Assembly: GCF_001293465.1 (NCBI RefSeq)
Contig: NZ_JSYZ01000007.1
Location: 231,220 to 295,219, forward strand
From: Pseudomonas asplenii
GTDB taxonomy: Bacteria > Pseudomonadota > Gammaproteobacteria > Pseudomonadales > Pseudomonadaceae
Direction: 5' to 3'
DNA length: 64,000 nucleotides
Shown: positions 47,841 to 56,254 of the stretch, in pieces
How positions within the stretch are numbered: the first letter of the stretch is position 1
How the letters are laid out: each line of letters begins with the position of its first letter
Made by a program: the position numbers and the translations under genes
The notes under the pieces: generated by a model
What the model was told of the DNA's origin: nothing
Databases searched by the model: none
Seen by the model: the letters and a program-made list of their open reading frames with translations, nothing else

Positions 47841-48803
47841 TCAGGCAATATTTTTTTCCGCGACTTTTTTACGAGGTACCAGGGTGACCCAATAGCGGGT
47901 GCGCATGTGCACATCCACCGGCAGGCTGGCGGTCAACAGCTCGAGGATGCGATCGGTGTTGTCGAGGCGGAAACTGCCGGTCAGGCGCAGCGTTTCCAGG
48001 GCCGGCTCCCAGCGCAGCAGGCCGCTGCGATAACGCCCCAGTTCACGCAGGAAGTCGCCCAGCGGCTGGTTCTGCGCCATCAGCACGCCGTCGCGCCAGC
48101 CCGGCAGTTGCCCGTCGAAGGCGCCCACCGCGCCCGCGCCGGAGGCACGCAGGCTGATTTCCCGGCCCTCGCCCAACGACAGCGCCGGGCCTTGCAACGG
48201 CTGCAACTGCACCGAACCGCTGACCACCGACACCCGGCAATCCTCGGCATTGAGGCGCACGCAGACCTCGCTGCGGCTGACGACGATACGCCCGTACGGC
48301 GCCTGGATGGTCAGGGCGTCGCCGCCCGGCACCTTGAGGGCCATTTCGCCACGCACCAGGGTCAGCCGCCGGGCCTTCATGTCGACGTTCACCGCGCTGG
48401 CGGTGTTCAGTTGCAGGGTGCTGCCGTCGGCCAGCGGTATGCGCTTGCGCTCGCCGGTGGAGGTCTGCAGGTCGGCCCGCCAGACCTCCAGCGGCAGTTG
48501 CCGACCGATCAGCCAGGCGGCCGGTACCAGCGCCGCCACGCCGAGGGCACGCTTGAGCACGGCACGTCGCCCCGGATCCGGACGATCCAGGGTGGCCATG
48601 GCCAGCGCCGTGGGCAACCCGGAAAAACGCTGGCGCAACAACTGCGCCTTCTGCCAGGCGGACTCGTGGGCACTGCTGCTTTCGCGCCAGTGCTGCAGCT
48701 TGCGGCGGTCATCCTCGTTGGCCGCACCCGATTCCATCAGCGCCAGCCATTGCCCCGCGGCGCGGGCCACGGCACGGGCCTCGGGCGTAGCATTGGAATA
48801 CAT
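47841..48803 (-). CDS. FecR-like anti-sigma/transducer protein
   Basis: 320 residues. A cytoplasmic N-terminal domain (RAAGQWLALMESG, HESAWQKAQLLRQRF) is followed by a membrane segment (LGVAALVPAAWLIG) and the periplasmic FecR domain (STGERKRIPLADGSTLQLNTASAV). It relays the signal from the receptor's STN domain to the sigma factor. The start shares bases with the sigma factor stop (TGATG). The receptor gene follows 68 bases later. Confidence 0.92.
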   Translation of the reverse strand: MYSNATPEARAVARAAGQWLALMESGAANEDDRRKLQHWRESSSAHESAWQKAQLLRQRFSGLPTALAMATLDRPDPGRRAVLKRALGVAALVPAAWLIGRQLPLEVWRADLQTSTGERKRIPLADGSTLQLNTASAVNVDMKARRLTLVRGEMALKVPGGDALTIQAPYGRIVVSRSEVCVRLNAEDCRVSVVSGSVQLQPLQGPALSLGEGREISLRASGAGAVGAFDGQLPGWRDGVLMAQNQPLGDFLRELGRYRSGLLRWEPALETLRLTGSFRLDNTDRILELLTASLPVDVHMRTRYWVTLVPRKKVAEKNIA

Positions 48804-49312
48804 CAGAGTTCCACCAGCAGGCAGTGTTCGTAGGCCTGGGCCATGTAGCGCTTGACGGTCCGCTCCGAGACCTGCAGGCGCTCGGCGATCTGGCGATAGC
48901 CCAACCCTTCGAGCTGGCTCCAAAGAAAGGCGCGGCGTACCACGGCCGGCATGCCATCGAGCAGTTCGTCCAGGGCCTGCAGGGTTTCGAGCCATACCCA
49001 GCGCTGCTCCGGCGACGGCACGCACGCCTCGGGCAACTGGGCCAGGGCTTCCAGATAGGCCTGTTCCAGGCTGCGTCGGGTGTAGAAATTGCTCAGCAGG
49101 CGCTTGCCGATCGTCAACAGGAACGCCCGCGGCTCACGCAGCTCGACCAGCGGCTGCGCGCTGGACAACACCCGCAGGAAGGTGTCCTGGCTCAGGTCGG
49201 CGGCATCCCAGGCGTTGCCCATGCGCCGCCGCAGCCAGCCTTCCAGCCAGCTGCCGTGATCGCGGTACAGGGTATGCAGGGTGTGCTCCGTTGGCGTCGT
49301 GGCTTCAATCAT
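48803..49312 (-). CDS. acsS: ECF (FecI-type) sigma factor, AcsS-like
   Basis: 169 residues with region 2 (LEGWLRRRMGNAWDAADLSQDTFLRVL) and region 4 (GYRQIAERLQVSERTVKRYMAQAYEHCL). It forms an iron-starvation signalling set with the FecR-like protein and receptor downstream. In P. syringae B728a the equivalent sigma factor AcsS drives achromobactin genes. The ATG at 49312 gives the normal length; the frame is open further upstream, across the Fur box, without a ribosome site. Confidence 0.9.
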   Translation of the reverse strand: MIEATTPTEHTLHTLYRDHGSWLEGWLRRRMGNAWDAADLSQDTFLRVLSSAQPLVELREPRAFLLTIGKRLLSNFYTRRSLEQAYLEALAQLPEACVPSPEQRWVWLETLQALDELLDGMPAVVRRAFLWSQLEGLGYRQIAERLQVSERTVKRYMAQAYEHCLLVEL

Positions 49313-49339
49313 GGGAGAGAACCTGAGCGTAAGGGTGTT

Positions 49340-49358
49340 AATGAGACTGATTCTAATT
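49340..49358. promoter_or_regulatory. Fur box upstream of the ECF sigma factor
   Basis: AATGAGACTGATTCTAATT closely matches the Pseudomonas Fur consensus AATGAGAATGATTCTCATT (two mismatches) and is centred 37 bases before the sigma factor start. It explains iron repression of the whole cascade. The rest of the 49313-49625 gap holds the unplaced left end of the prophage and the terminator at 49591; no gene is seen. Confidence 0.8.
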
Positions 49359-49590
49359 AGTGTTACATCCATAAACCAAGTCTTTTTGTGAAAATGCTTA
49401 CAATCAGGAGGGCTGGCGTCTGTCGGGCCCGATCTCTTGTGAGGCGGTGAGAGATATGGCACTAAAGGAAACTGGTGGGAAGAACAGGGAAGAAACTGGG
49501 TGAGGCAGGAAGGACGGGGGTTTGAACCTCTTAGGCAGGTCAAATAAGTGCCAATTGAGGTGCGAAAGCAAAACAACCTGGCAAGAATGA

Positions 49591-49616
49591 AAAGGCCCGC
49601 TTTTAGCGGGCCTTTT
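49591..49616. terminator. Rho-independent terminator after the phage repressor gene
   Basis: AAAGGCCCGC-TTTTA-GCGGGCCTTT: a ten-base perfect stem with A and T tracts on both sides, immediately after the repressor stop codon (49626) in minus-strand direction. Confidence 0.9.
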
Positions 49617-49625
49617 GGCACTGGG

Positions 49626-50354
49626 TTAGATCATCCAGCCGCCTGACCAGACAACCCTGCCGACAACCTGTAGGCGCTCCAGGCGATCTGCCGAAACACT
49701 GATCGGAGGGTAGGCGGTATTGGCACTGATCACCATGACACCGCCGTCCAACTGACGCTGTAGCCGCTTGGCGTAAAGCAGATCGTCGAGCCGTATCACA
49801 TAAAACCCCTCTCCCTGGATGACGTTGCGGGAAAGGTCAACCATTACAGTGTCGCCGTCCTTCATGAATGGTTCGTTCGAATCGCCATCCACGCGCACTG
49901 CTGCAAGCTCCGAAGGCACCAGGCCTTTCTTGCGCAAGCTGTACTTAGTAAACGCCAACATTGTCAGGATTCGGGCGCCCTCACTCCATGCGCCGTGACC
50001 TTGGCTGATGTAGGCGTCATATAAAGGGACATAGGCGTACACGTCGTCATTGTCCGCCTGCGCCGGCAGGCCCTCGCTAGGCCGCATCTCCCCTCGTCCC
50101 GACGCAATCCAGTCCAAGGACACCCCGACTGCCGACGCAAGAAGGGCCAACGAGTTAAACGCTGGCACACCTTCCCCCGCAATCCAGCGATGGAGCGAGG
50201 ACAAACCGACGTTCGCTGCTGCGGCAGCCTGTTTTCGGGATTCGAAAAGGTCAGCCACTGCCGCAATACGGGTTTCTATTCCCGTATTCGGAAAAGAAAC
50301 TGCGTTTTCGCCCAGCGGCGGATGTTTCTTTTCTGTGTAAGTCACTGATTCCAC
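49626..50354 (-). CDS. Phage repressor, HTH plus S24 peptidase (C-type)
   Basis: 242 residues from the suggested GTG at 50354. An N-terminal helix-turn-helix (SRKQAAAAANVGLSSLHRWIAGEG) is joined to a LexA/CI-like S24 self-cleavage domain with nucleophile S159 (GDSNEPFMKDGD) and general-base lysine K196 (LYAKRLQ). RecA-triggered self-cleavage would induce the prophage. The frame is open up to an ATG at 50435, but that ATG lies inside one of the palindromic operators, so a later GTG (50354 or 50345) is more likely. The start remains uncertain. Confidence 0.83.
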   Translation of the reverse strand: MESVTYTEKKHPPLGENAVSFPNTGIETRIAAVADLFESRKQAAAAANVGLSSLHRWIAGEGVPAFNSLALLASAVGVSLDWIASGRGEMRPSEGLPAQADNDDVYAYVPLYDAYISQGHGAWSEGARILTMLAFTKYSLRKKGLVPSELAAVRVDGDSNEPFMKDGDTVMVDLSRNVIQGEGFYVIRLDDLLYAKRLQRQLDGGVMVISANTAYPPISVSADRLERLQVVGRVVWSGGWMI

Positions 50355-50385
50355 GAGTTTTTTCCCAGTGCTACCGATGTGAAGA

Positions 50386-50440
50386 CCCGAATACGGAAAT
50401 AAAAACTCCCGAATTCGGTTTACTGCATCCCGCATACGGG
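50386..50440. promoter_or_regulatory. Three evenly spaced repressor operators
   Basis: The sites are CCCGAATACGG (50386-50396), CCCGAATTCGG (50408-50418) and CCCGCATACGGG (50429-50440), starting 22 and 21 bases apart, or two DNA turns. Further copies lie in the repressor coding region: CCCGTATTCGG at 50281-50291 and CCGCAATACGG at 50261-50271. They occupy the gap between the divergent repressor and Ner genes, the expected site of the lysis/lysogeny switch. Confidence 0.75.
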
Positions 50441-50504
50441 ATATATTGTCCTGAACCGGCCGTTAGAAGGCCGAAAAAAACCACCCTTAAATGATGGTTG
50501 TGCA

Positions 50505-50849
50505 ATGAAACCCTTCGACATACCGCTTGATATCGAGGCTCGCTGGGAGTGGATAAAGTTCCAGCTCCGTTTACGCGGAACAAATCTTGCCGAGCTGGCA
50601 CGAGACCACGGTCTCAACGACCGGGCGATCCGCAACGCAAAGAAACGACCATATCCGAGCGTGGAGCGGGCAATAGCCAAGGCCCTAGGCCTTGAGCCGG
50701 TTCAGATCTGGCCAGAGCGCTGGAAAGAAGATGGCATGCCAATTCGCCAGCGTCCGAACCGAGCTGAGTCCAATTCGGTATATCGAAAGCATACCGAAAA
50801 AGGTCCGGTTGGTCACAGTAAAACCCAGCGGAAAGACTCCGATGCGTAA
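50505..50849 (+). CDS. ner: Ner-like DNA-binding regulator
   Basis: 114 residues. The core WIKFQLRLRGTNLAELARDHGLNDRAIRNAKKRPYPSVERAIAKALGLEPVQIWPERW is split here as its recognisable parts: LAELARDHGL (helix-turn-helix), RPYPSVERAIAKALGL and IWPERW, as in Mu Ner and SfsB/Nlp. Ner shuts down early and repressor transcription during lytic growth. It is the first rightward early gene, and its end overlaps the transposase start by eight bases. Confidence 0.88.
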   Translation: MKPFDIPLDIEARWEWIKFQLRLRGTNLAELARDHGLNDRAIRNAKKRPYPSVERAIAKALGLEPVQIWPERWKEDGMPIRQRPNRAESNSVYRKHTEKGPVGHSKTQRKDSDA

Positions 50850-52887
50850 CTGGTATTCGTCGCAAGAGCTTGCAGGACTCCCAGGGCTCCCAGGCTCCGT
50901 GCCTGGTATACGAAAGCTTGCCTTGCGCCTTGGATGGGAAGGGCAGAAACGCGCGGGAAGCAAGGCAGTTGAGTACCCCTTTGCCTGCTTGCCAGCCGAA
51001 ACCCAGGCTGCATTGATGGCTCAGTCAGTTTCCGAGGCGGTGCCACTAGAAGCGCCTGCGACTGCTCCGTCGAAAGAGGTTTTAGCGGCTAAAACAAAGC
51101 CGGTAGCACCTAAATCGGTGTCACGGCTGAATGACTCGCAAAGGAAAGTCATGCTGGCTCGACTCTGCTTCATTCGTGAAGTTGAACGGATGAGTGTCGT
51201 GGGCACCCAGAGACGGGCGATTGAGATACTGGTCAGACAGGCGCATGACGGCGCATTGAGCCCGTATCTGAAAGATCGTCTTGAACTGGCAAATCACAAG
51301 AAGTCGGGTGGCAGGACTCTATCGGAGCGTAGCCTCAAACGCTGGATCGCTGCATATCGCACCAACGGAGAGATTGGGCTTGCCCCGCTACGCCAACGGC
51401 AGGACCTGACTATTCCTGATTGGGCCAAGGATTTTCTGCGTTGCTACCAGCGGCCAACTAAACCCAGCGTTGCTGCGAGCTACACCGAGTTTGCGCGTGG
51501 GTATAAAGGCGCCGTGCCCAGCATCCACGCTGTACAACGTTTCTTGAAAAAACTATCCCCTGAGGCCCTGCAAGCCGGCCGGATGAGCCCTCAAGAGCTG
51601 AAGATGCTCCAGCCCTTCCGGCGCCGGGATACGAAGAACTTGTTTCCTGGCGATGTGTACACGGCAGACGGTCACAAGTTCGATGCGGAAATCATTAATC
51701 CGATTACGGGAAAACCGTATAGGCCGGAGATCACTACCGTCCTGGACGTCGCGACGCGCCGTGTGGTCGGCATTTCTGTTGGCGAAGCTGAGTCTGCAAT
51801 CGGGGTACTCGATGCCCTGCGTGACGCAGTGCGTAAATGCATGTTCGGCATCTTTTATGTCGACAACGGCTCGGGCTTCGACAATGACATGGTTCGAGAG
51901 GTGGTCGACCGTCTGGGCGGCACAATGCAGCACTCTATCCCATACAACAGCCAGGCGCGGGGGCTGTCGGAGCGTGGCCACCAGACGATGTGGGTTCGGG
52001 CAGCCAAGAAGCTGACGAGCTATATCGGCGTAGACATGGATAAGCACGCGGGTACCCGAGTGCACCGACTGAGCCGCAAGCAACTCAAGGAAACTGGCAC
52101 TACGCGTCTGATGCCGACCTTCGGAGAGTTCATGGCTGGGGTTGAGGACGAGATAGCCACCTACAACAGAACACCGCATCGGGGCTTACAAAAGATTCGT
52201 GACCCTTATACGGGAATTCAGCGGCATCCGAGCCCCGACGAGGCCTGGCAGGCCGCGATTAATCAAGGCTGGGAGCCAATAGTCGCCACCCCGGAATTGG
52301 TTGAGTCCTTGATGCGGCCGCAAGTGATTAGAACTACCCGCCGAGGGGAAATTTCTTGGGCTGGTAATAACTACTTCATGGCAGATCTAACGCACTTGCA
52401 TGGACAAGAAATACGCGTTGCCTACGACGTTAGAGATGCTAGCCAGGTCTGGGCATACACGCTTGAAGGCGAGCTGATTGGCGCCGCCCAACTTGATGGA
52501 AACAGCACCGATTACATGCCTCAAACGATGCTTGAGAAAGCCCGTGAAAAAAGACAGCAGGGCCAATTCAAGCGTGCGGTGGGCAAGGTGGAGACGCTGA
52601 CAGGTCATCGGGTTGAAATGATCGCACCTACGACAGCTCCGTCCGCAAACCTTTCGGTGGAGGCCCTGGAGGAAGCCCGAGAGTACGCAAAAACACTTGA
52701 GCAACAAAAGCCGAGCTTTGTGGTTCCGAGCGACGACGTGGCGCGGTATCGACTTTGGGTTCGGTTGGATCAACGGAAGAACGCTGGAGAAGAAATCACC
52801 GCAGACGAAGCCAGGTGGCATGAACGCTATCCAAGCCATCCAGACTTCGTCGCGATGAAACGGGTATTTCAACAACAGGCGGGCTAA
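50842..52887 (+). CDS. MuA-like DDE transposase
   Basis: 681 residues. An N-terminal Mu DNA-binding domain (WYSSQELAGLPGLPGS) is followed by helix-turn-helix domains (SERSLKRWIAAYRTNG). The integrase-like catalytic core has D276 (YTADGHKF), D341 (FYVDNGSGFDND) and E377 (GLSERGHQTMW), and ends in a Mu-type C-terminal beta-barrel (YFMADLTHLHGQEIRVAYD). It integrates and replicates the phage by transposition. The ATG at 50842 precedes MRNWYSSQEL, the family's usual start; a longer open frame overlaps Ner. A short stem (52880-52897) overlaps the stop codon. Confidence 0.93.
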   Translation: MRNWYSSQELAGLPGLPGSVPGIRKLALRLGWEGQKRAGSKAVEYPFACLPAETQAALMAQSVSEAVPLEAPATAPSKEVLAAKTKPVAPKSVSRLNDSQRKVMLARLCFIREVERMSVVGTQRRAIEILVRQAHDGALSPYLKDRLELANHKKSGGRTLSERSLKRWIAAYRTNGEIGLAPLRQRQDLTIPDWAKDFLRCYQRPTKPSVAASYTEFARGYKGAVPSIHAVQRFLKKLSPEALQAGRMSPQELKMLQPFRRRDTKNLFPGDVYTADGHKFDAEIINPITGKPYRPEITTVLDVATRRVVGISVGEAESAIGVLDALRDAVRKCMFGIFYVDNGSGFDNDMVREVVDRLGGTMQHSIPYNSQARGLSERGHQTMWVRAAKKLTSYIGVDMDKHAGTRVHRLSRKQLKETGTTRLMPTFGEFMAGVEDEIATYNRTPHRGLQKIRDPYTGIQRHPSPDEAWQAAINQGWEPIVATPELVESLMRPQVIRTTRRGEISWAGNNYFMADLTHLHGQEIRVAYDVRDASQVWAYTLEGELIGAAQLDGNSTDYMPQTMLEKAREKRQQGQFKRAVGKVETLTGHRVEMIAPTTAPSANLSVEALEEAREYAKTLEQQKPSFVVPSDDVARYRLWVRLDQRKNAGEEITADEARWHERYPSHPDFVAMKRVFQQQAG

Positions 52888-52949
52888 GCAAAGCCCGTTT
52901 AGGAAGAAGTCGGCGTGCGCCAACACGCCAGACAAACAGGAGAAGCACA

Positions 52950-53672
52950 GTGAGTGTAACCAAAATCGTTCCTTTGACAAATGTCGGTCTGCTTTCTGGG
53001 GCAATGGGGCGTGCACAAGCTCGCCCAACGGATTTGCCAGGAATAGTTGTTTTGTATGGCAAAACTGGTTACGGCAAGAGTGCCGCCGCCGCCTTTGCAG
53101 CAAATCAGCACCGCTGCTACTACGTGGAGTGCCGAGAGGTCTGGACCAAGAAAGCTTTCTTGGGGGCCGTCTTACGGGATATGAGTATTCTGCCCGGTCG
53201 CACTCTGTCGGACATGGTCGATCAGATCGCGGTTCAGCTTTCAACATCCCGGCGTCCGCTTATTGTGGATGACGTGCAGTATCTGCTGGACAAGGCCGCT
53301 GCAAACGTTCTTACGGATATTCACAACGCCAGCGATGGAACTCTCGTATTGATTGGTGAGGAGCGTGTTCCTGGGTCGTTGCAGAAGATGGAGCGTTTGC
53401 ACAATCGAGTAATCGAGTGGGTTCCAGCTCAGCCTGCAACTATCGAGGACATTTGCCAGTTAGCCATTGAAACGTATCCCGATATGACGTTTGCCGAGGA
53501 TCTATTAGAGGATTTAAGGATTGCAACAAAGGGTTGTCTGCGTCGAGTAGCAGCGAATCTGTACAAGGTACGGGGCGAGGCTGAGGCAATGATGATCGAC
53601 ACTGTGGATCTGGCAGCTTGGGGCAAGCGCTCTTGGTTTACTGGAGAGGCACCAGTTCGGAGGGCTCACTAA
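52950..53672 (+). CDS. MuB-like ATP-dependent target-DNA activator
   Basis: 240 residues, AAA+ ATPase of the MuB/TniB type. Walker A is GKTGYGKS, Walker B LIVDDVQYL, and sensor region TLVLIGEERVPG. It selects target DNA and stimulates the transposase. The start is GTG with an AGGAGA site. It is shorter than Mu B (312) and lacks the N-terminal helix-turn-helix extension, as in B3/D3112-type phages. Confidence 0.9.
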   Translation: MSVTKIVPLTNVGLLSGAMGRAQARPTDLPGIVVLYGKTGYGKSAAAAFAANQHRCYYVECREVWTKKAFLGAVLRDMSILPGRTLSDMVDQIAVQLSTSRRPLIVDDVQYLLDKAAANVLTDIHNASDGTLVLIGEERVPGSLQKMERLHNRVIEWVPAQPATIEDICQLAIETYPDMTFAEDLLEDLRIATKGCLRRVAANLYKVRGEAEAMMIDTVDLAAWGKRSWFTGEAPVRRAH

Positions 53673-54448
53673 TGGCCGGTAAACCTCAATTGGTCGCCAA
53701 GGGCACTAAAGAACCTCGTCAGCGCATTTGGGAGTCTATACGAATCCTCGCACCTGGGTTTTCATCAAATGACATTGCTCGGCGTAGCGGGCAACTGCCG
53801 ACTGAAATCCGCAAATATCTCAAGCTCTTGGTTATGGCTGGAATTATTCAGCAGATTGAGCCTCGTTCAGGGCTGAGGGGCGCATGTGTCTATGAGCTAC
53901 TAAAGGATGAGGGGGTAGATCATCCCAGGCTGGATAACAAAGGGCAGCGCACATATTCCCACCTCATTACTGAGAACATTTGGCGCACTCTCCGTATTCT
54001 CAAGGGGGAACTTTCAGTTGCAACCGTGACTGAGGCGGCAACTGCGGGTGGTGTAACCATGACCATGATTGTAGTGCGCCAGTACCTGAATGCCCTTGCC
54101 GAAGCAGGATATTTGGTCAAACGCAAGGGAGACAAGAACGGCGATCTCTTTCGCCTCCTTGTTGAGAAGTACACGGGCCCGCGCCCACCGGAGATTCGGC
54201 GGTTGGACTCTCTTCAAGTTTATGACCCGAACGTAAGCAAATTGGTTTATGCCAAAACCACAGGATCAATAGCAGGTGATCGTAGCCTGGTTGAACCAGG
54301 CGTTGCGCTGCTGAGAACGCGTGACCTGCTAGGCGAATGGTTGGCGCTGACTGAGGGAGGCAAGGAAACGGTCAAACCTTCTTCTGACCTGGTGCAGCGT
54401 ACTCAGTTGGAGCTGGCGTCCACTGGGGAGTCTGGAGGCCTGCAATGA
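53672..54448 (+). CDS. Phage protein with winged-helix domains
   Basis: 258 residues starting at an ATG that overlaps the MuB stop (TAATG). Two winged-helix-like segments are visible: FSSNDIARRSGQLPTEIRKYLKLLVMAG and VTEAATAGG...RQYLNALAEAGYLVKR. It is probably a DNA-binding accessory or regulator in the early region. No named family is certain. Confidence 0.72.
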   Translation: MAGKPQLVAKGTKEPRQRIWESIRILAPGFSSNDIARRSGQLPTEIRKYLKLLVMAGIIQQIEPRSGLRGACVYELLKDEGVDHPRLDNKGQRTYSHLITENIWRTLRILKGELSVATVTEAATAGGVTMTMIVVRQYLNALAEAGYLVKRKGDKNGDLFRLLVEKYTGPRPPEIRRLDSLQVYDPNVSKLVYAKTTGSIAGDRSLVEPGVALLRTRDLLGEWLALTEGGKETVKPSSDLVQRTQLELASTGESGGLQ

Positions 54449-54822
54449 AACGGGCCGTGAACTTATCGAACTGGGGTGATGAGCCGCCGCTCTTCGTGCG
54501 GCTCCTAGCCAAAGAAGTAACGGCCACAAGTCGAACAGCCGCCGGGGCTCGCATCAGTATGAGCCGGTCGGCAGTGAGCCTTGTGCTGGAAAACAAATAC
54601 CCAAGCCCAAGCACTGCCCGTGTTGAAAAGCGCGTGATGGACGTTCTTGGCCGCATTGAGTGTGTCGCCACTGGCGACACCCTGACGGTCGAGCAATGCC
54701 AGGGGTTCTACCAACGCCAGGCACCGACTCACAACCCACAGGCAATGCAACATTGGCGAACCTGCCAGCAGTGCCCGTTTAATCCGAACTGTGGAGGTAA
54801 GAGCAATGCAACAGTGCACTAA
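54445..54822 (+). CDS. Small phage HTH protein with Cys-rich tail
   Basis: 125 residues. A LacI-type helix-turn-helix (AGARISMSRSAVSLVLENKYPSP) lies near residues 33-56. A cysteine cluster (IECVATG, EQCQGFY, CQQCPFNPNC) follows in the C-terminal half and may bind zinc or an iron-sulfur cluster. It overlaps its neighbours by 4 and 17 bases. Function unknown. Confidence 0.7.
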   Translation: MKRAVNLSNWGDEPPLFVRLLAKEVTATSRTAAGARISMSRSAVSLVLENKYPSPSTARVEKRVMDVLGRIECVATGDTLTVEQCQGFYQRQAPTHNPQAMQHWRTCQQCPFNPNCGGKSNATVH

Positions 54823-55291
54823 GCCAACTACTCAGATCCACCTGAAAGGCCCCGGCATGATTCAGTTGGTGTTCGCCGGTCAGTGTGTCGGGTTTGCGGT
54901 GTCCTACCGCTCAGCAGGTTATGCGGCTGATCAGTTGGATCATCTTTTTTCGATGCCTCTAGTTCTCAGTATAAAGTCTGGCTTCGATGCGACAGCGGAA
55001 GTTTCATTCGGTTCAATGGGCTCAGAAAAATGTGTCATTTCTGGTCAGTGCCCGGTGGCGGAACTTTGGGTGGTCGAGGCGAAGGACGGCACGCCAATCC
55101 GCTTTTTCACGTCGGAGAAAGTCGCGAGTTGGTTCCGGGATGCGGTTGAAACCTACGACGAAATGCGGCCCTCGACTGATGACGGTGGCGAGTGGTCGGC
55201 CGCTCAAATCGACTGGTTCCGCAATCATCCGGCGCCTATGGCGTCGGCCTGTGGCGGCTCGCTGACCGTTCGAAAGCTGGAGGTGCACTGA
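54806..55291 (+). CDS. Phage hypothetical protein
   Basis: 161 residues. The ATG at 54806 follows GGAGGTAAGAGCA. No domain is recognised; cysteines (KPTTQ after QQC, GQCVGF, KCVISGQCPVAE) are scattered. It shares its last base with the next start (TGATG), so it is translationally coupled. Confidence 0.65.
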   Translation: MQQCTKPTTQIHLKGPGMIQLVFAGQCVGFAVSYRSAGYAADQLDHLFSMPLVLSIKSGFDATAEVSFGSMGSEKCVISGQCPVAELWVVEAKDGTPIRFFTSEKVASWFRDAVETYDEMRPSTDDGGEWSAAQIDWFRNHPAPMASACGGSLTVRKLEVH

Positions 55292-55785
55292 TGCGCACTC
55301 GTTGCCCCAACTGCGGCGTGACGCTTTCGCTCGACGCGCTGATAGCACACGACGGCGCCCGTGAGGCGCTGGGAGTTGCGTTCAAGTTGTCCGGCTCCCT
55401 CGGTCATGCCCTGGTGCGCTACCTGGGCCTGTTCCGGCCGGAAACCCGCGAGTTGACCATGGATCGCGTGGCAAAGCTGCTGAGTGAGTTGCTGCCTGAT
55501 TTGCAGTCCCAGCGTATCGAGCGCAACGGCCAGGTATTCGAGGCTCCCCATGAGTGCTGGGCCTGGGCGATTGACCAGACGCTGGCCGCACGTGAAGCCG
55601 GTCGCCTCGCAACGCCGCTAAAGGGCCATGGCTGGTTGTATCAAGTCATGAGCCAGTACCAGCCACAGGCCAGCGCCGTAGCGCCGGTTTTGGCACCGGA
55701 GCGTCAGCAGCCCCGCCTTGCTCAGCGTCCGCAGAGCGCGACAGCTACAGCCCTGGCCGCCCTTGAGGAGCGAATGAATGGCTGA
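55291..55785 (+). CDS. Phage hypothetical protein with N-terminal zinc-ribbon half
   Basis: 164 residues starting MRTRCPNCGVTLSLDALI, a CxxC knuckle; the second pair of cysteines is missing. A helical region follows (ALVRYLGLFRPETRELTMDR) and then a proline/glutamine-rich linker. It is found in early operons of B3-like phages. Function unknown. Confidence 0.68.
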   Translation: MRTRCPNCGVTLSLDALIAHDGAREALGVAFKLSGSLGHALVRYLGLFRPETRELTMDRVAKLLSELLPDLQSQRIERNGQVFEAPHECWAWAIDQTLAAREAGRLATPLKGHGWLYQVMSQYQPQASAVAPVLAPERQQPRLAQRPQSATATALAALEERMNG

Positions 55786-56254
55786 GAAGTGGTTCGTGCG
55801 CGCAATCGGCACGGGGCTTCAGGGGCTAGTCACTCTGCGCCTGGACGGTGCTCCCGCCGCTGACGCGGTGGCTCTGACGCTTGATGTTTGGCTGATCGCG
55901 CTCACGAAAAATCGTCAATGGGATGAAGAGCAGGACGCCGAGCGTATCAAGGCGACCTTCGAATCACTGTTTGCGGGCTGCGAAACCTGGCCGTCACCCG
56001 CCCGGTTCCTGCGTGATTTGAAGCCTCGCAAGTTGCCGGTGGCGTTGCCGAAGCCAGAGCGAAGCACTGAGCAGTTAAAGAGCGGCAATGCGGCGCTGGA
56101 CAACATTGTCGCGACGCTCAAGGGACGGGCCGGCACTCAGACCGCATTGAAGACAAACAAACAGTTCGAATATTCCCGGCAGCGCTCGCAGCAAGCCACT
56201 GCTGCGGAACTGAACAAACGGGATTCTCAATTTATGGAGCAACAAGACAAATGA
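55778..56254 (+). CDS. Phage hypothetical protein
   Basis: 158 residues, helical, with an RFLRDLKPRKLPVALPKPERS basic segment and a charged glutamine-rich C-terminus (SRQRSQQATAAELNKRD). It overlaps the preceding gene by eight bases and the DUF3164 gene by four. No known function; possibly a replication or recombination accessory by position. Confidence 0.65.
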   Translation: MAEKWFVRAIGTGLQGLVTLRLDGAPAADAVALTLDVWLIALTKNRQWDEEQDAERIKATFESLFAGCETWPSPARFLRDLKPRKLPVALPKPERSTEQLKSGNAALDNIVATLKGRAGTQTALKTNKQFEYSRQRSQQATAAELNKRDSQFMEQQDK

